Shown here piece after piece: positions 39,951 to 41,440 of a stretch of DNA of 41,440 nucleotides. Origin of the DNA: DASSZN01 sp035702805 (GTDB taxonomy: Bacteria; Chloroflexota; Chloroflexia; Thermomicrobiales; Thermomicrobiaceae). The stretch's first letter is position 1; every line of letters begins with the position of its first letter. The notes beneath the pieces are model-generated. The model did no database searches, was not told the DNA's origin, and saw nothing but the letters and a program-made list of their open reading frames with translations. The stretch covers positions 1-41,440 of the forward strand of contig DASSZN010000218.1 of NCBI GenBank assembly GCA_035702805.1, written 5' to 3'. The position numbers were made by a program, and so were the translations under genes.

Positions 39951-40354
39951 GCGTCCCTCCGTCCCCGGCTGCGCGACGGAGCATCCCGCGGATCCCGGCG
40001 TCCGCGATCGGTTAGCGACGCCCGTCCACTCGCCCGCCCGCCACAAACCGCCGCACTGGAACCACGCGATACCACGCTGCGTGTACTGAGTATAGAGGAG
40101 ACACGCGGGCGTGCTCGATCACGTTCGGCGGCACGCACCGACCCGGTTGCTGAGGCATCATCTGTGTAGAGAATGCGCGTGCGCGCAGGGAAAAATGAGG
40201 GACAACGTGGCAGCGTTCGTGCTAGCCTAGCGGACTGATCGCACCGGTGGGCCCCGGACGCAACGGGGTCCGCTGCTCACGCGGCCCGACCCAGCTCGCT
40301 CCGTCCGCGACGCCGCTTGCCGGTCGGGCCTCCGCGCAGAGAAGGGGACATCAG
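39951..40354. other. Intergenic region between amidase and transaldolase
   Basis: This 404-base gap separates divergent genes and so should hold two promoters, but no clear pair of boxes was found; TTGCTG at about 40146 with GAGAAT 16 bases later is weak. An imperfect hairpin at 40249-40271 (GGGCCCC with GGGGTCC, nine-base loop) lies in the transaldolase leader. No gene or known RNA element is seen. Confidence 0.5.
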
Positions 40355-41440
40355 GTGGCCAACCCACTGCAGCAACTCGCCGACGTCGGGCAGAGCTTCT
40401 GGCTCGACAACCTCAGCCGCACCATCATCACCTCGGGTGAGCTGATGCGCCTCATCCAGCAGGACGGCCTGCGCGGCATCACCTCCAACCCGACCATCTT
40501 CGAGAAGGCGCTGGCCGGTACCGACGCCTACGACCAGGAGATCACGCGCCTGGCCGCGGAGGGCAAGACCCTCGACCAGATCTTCGAGGGGCTGGCCATC
40601 GAGGACATCCGCATGGCCGCCGACCTCCTGCGCCCCGTCTTCGACGCGGCGGGTGGGGGCGACGGCTTCGTCTCGCTCGAGTTGCCGCCCTCCCTGTCGG
40701 CCGACACCGCGCGCTCGACCGCCGAGGCGCGGCGCCTCTTCGCCGCCATCGACCGGCCCAACGTCATGATCAAGGTGCCCGGCACGTCGGAGGGTATCCC
40801 GGCGGTCGAGGAGCTGATCGCCGCGGGCGTGAACGTCAACATCACCCTCCTCTTCTCGCTCGACGGCTACCAGCAGGTGATGGAGGCGTACCTGCGAGGC
40901 CTCGAGCGCCGCGCGGCGCGGGGCGAGCCCCTTCACCAGATCAACTCCGTCGCCAGCTTCTTCGTCAGCCGCGTGGACACCGAGGTCGACCACCGCATCG
41001 ACCAGCTGCTGGAGCAGCACCCGGACGAGGCGACGCGCGCGCGCCTGACCGCGCTCCAGGGCAAGGCCGCCATCGCCAATGCGAAGGTGGCCTATCTGCG
41101 CTTCAAGGAGATCTTCCTCGAGGGCGAGCGCTTCGCTCGGCTTCGCGAGCAGGGCGCTCGCCTGCAGCGGCCGCTCTGGGCCAGCACCAGCACCAAGAAT
41201 CCCGCCTACTCCGATATTTACTACGTCGAGGCGCTGATCGGCGCGCACACCGTCGACACCATGCCCGACGCCACCGCCGAGGCCTTCCGCGACCATGGAC
41301 AGGCGCGCCTCACCATCGAGGAGGACGTCGAGGGGGCGCGTCACGTTTTGGAGGAACTGGCCAACGTCGGCGTCAGCTACGACGACGTCACCCACCTGCT
41401 GCAGGTCAACGGCGTGGCCGCTTTCGCCAAGTCGTATGAC
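40355..41440 (+). CDS. tal: Transaldolase (3'-partial)
   Basis: Transaldolase transfers a dihydroxyacetone unit between sugar phosphates in the non-oxidative pentose phosphate pathway. The Schiff-base lysine is K140 in PNVMIKVPGT. LDNLSRTIITSGEL, GITSNPTIFEKA, GVNVNITLLFSL and PLWASTSTKNPAYSD are family motifs of the long TalB/Tal type found in Actinobacteria and Chloroflexota. The GTG at 40355 follows AAGGGGA. It is open at the window end after 362 codons, near the full length of about 370-380, unless it is fused to glucose-6-phosphate isomerase as in some bacteria. Confidence 0.95.
   Translation, partial: MANPLQQLADVGQSFWLDNLSRTIITSGELMRLIQQDGLRGITSNPTIFEKALAGTDAYDQEITRLAAEGKTLDQIFEGLAIEDIRMAADLLRPVFDAAGGGDGFVSLELPPSLSADTARSTAEARRLFAAIDRPNVMIKVPGTSEGIPAVEELIAAGVNVNITLLFSLDGYQQVMEAYLRGLERRAARGEPLHQINSVASFFVSRVDTEVDHRIDQLLEQHPDEATRARLTALQGKAAIANAKVAYLRFKEIFLEGERFARLREQGARLQRPLWASTSTKNPAYSDIYYVEALIGAHTVDTMPDATAEAFRDHGQARLTIEEDVEGARHVLEELANVGVSYDDVTHLLQVNGVAAFAKSYD

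Noticed and set aside
1..41440. tRNA, rRNA, CRISPR arrays, insertion sequences and attachment sites
   Set aside because: Looked for on both strands by eye; no tRNA-like cloverleaf, regularly spaced repeat, transposase or integrase was seen.

Overview
This is a GC-rich (roughly 70 percent) bacterial chromosome segment with short gaps, many overlapping start/stop codons, and no rRNA, tRNA, CRISPR array or insertion sequence that I can see. A member of the Chloroflexota (Thermomicrobia/Sphaerobacter-like) is the best guess: the secreted glycosidase at 23074-24723 carries two copies of the YFERxxxEYHPE module that I associate with secreted proteins of that phylum, and the Lgt, GntR/DUF1648 and PRC/DUF2382 genes fit. 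The lineage is inferred, not shown.

Layout. 1-2817: the end of an esterase, moaC, and a Cys/Met-metabolism PLP enzyme. 2845-8760: an envelope/stress block with a YihY-type membrane protein, three DUF2382 proteins (one with a PRC barrel), a LEA-like membrane protein, a holin-like protein and a DUF3618 protein. Four near-consensus sigma-54 (-24/-12) promoter sequences precede its four transcription units, and a strong hairpin ends it inside the 3' end of the opposing mnmA. 8703-13889: mnmA, an M20 and an M81 (MlrC) peptidase-family enzyme, a frameshifted membrane gene, and a small secreted protein. 13920-19700: a YjbR protein and a Fur-family regulator, divergent from a Mn/Zn ABC transporter (binding protein, ATPase, two different permeases), with a perfect Fur-type 7-1-7 operator over a sigma-70-like promoter between them; then lgt.

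19701-24723: a noncoding stretch with three consecutive hairpins ending in an intrinsic terminator (candidate small RNA or leader), then a 936-residue protein fusing a membrane GT2 polysaccharide synthase to an extracellular GH26-like glycosidase, and a convergent secreted clan-A glycosidase. 25177-31435: a GntR/DUF1648 pair with a clear promoter, a lipoprotein hydrolase, a molybdopterin-binding-type protein, a DinB protein, and an IpdAB-like CoA-transferase pair whose A subunit is interrupted by an in-frame TGA. 31535-38540: a MarR regulator with its own operator, then a five-gene group 3b [NiFe]-hydrogenase operon (beta, cNMP-binding protein, gamma, delta, alpha) in which the small subunit appears to start at CTG, followed by a small unknown gene, a methyltransferase and a hydrogenase maturation protease. 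38532-41440: an amidase and a transaldolase cut by the window edge.

The most interesting material is the sigma-54-type regulon over the envelope/stress block, the GT2-GH26 synthase-hydrolase fusion with its upstream structured RNA, and the hydrogenase operon with a cNMP-binding protein between its subunit genes. One frameshift, one in-frame stop and one missing canonical start codon could partly reflect base errors, so they should be checked against reads first.
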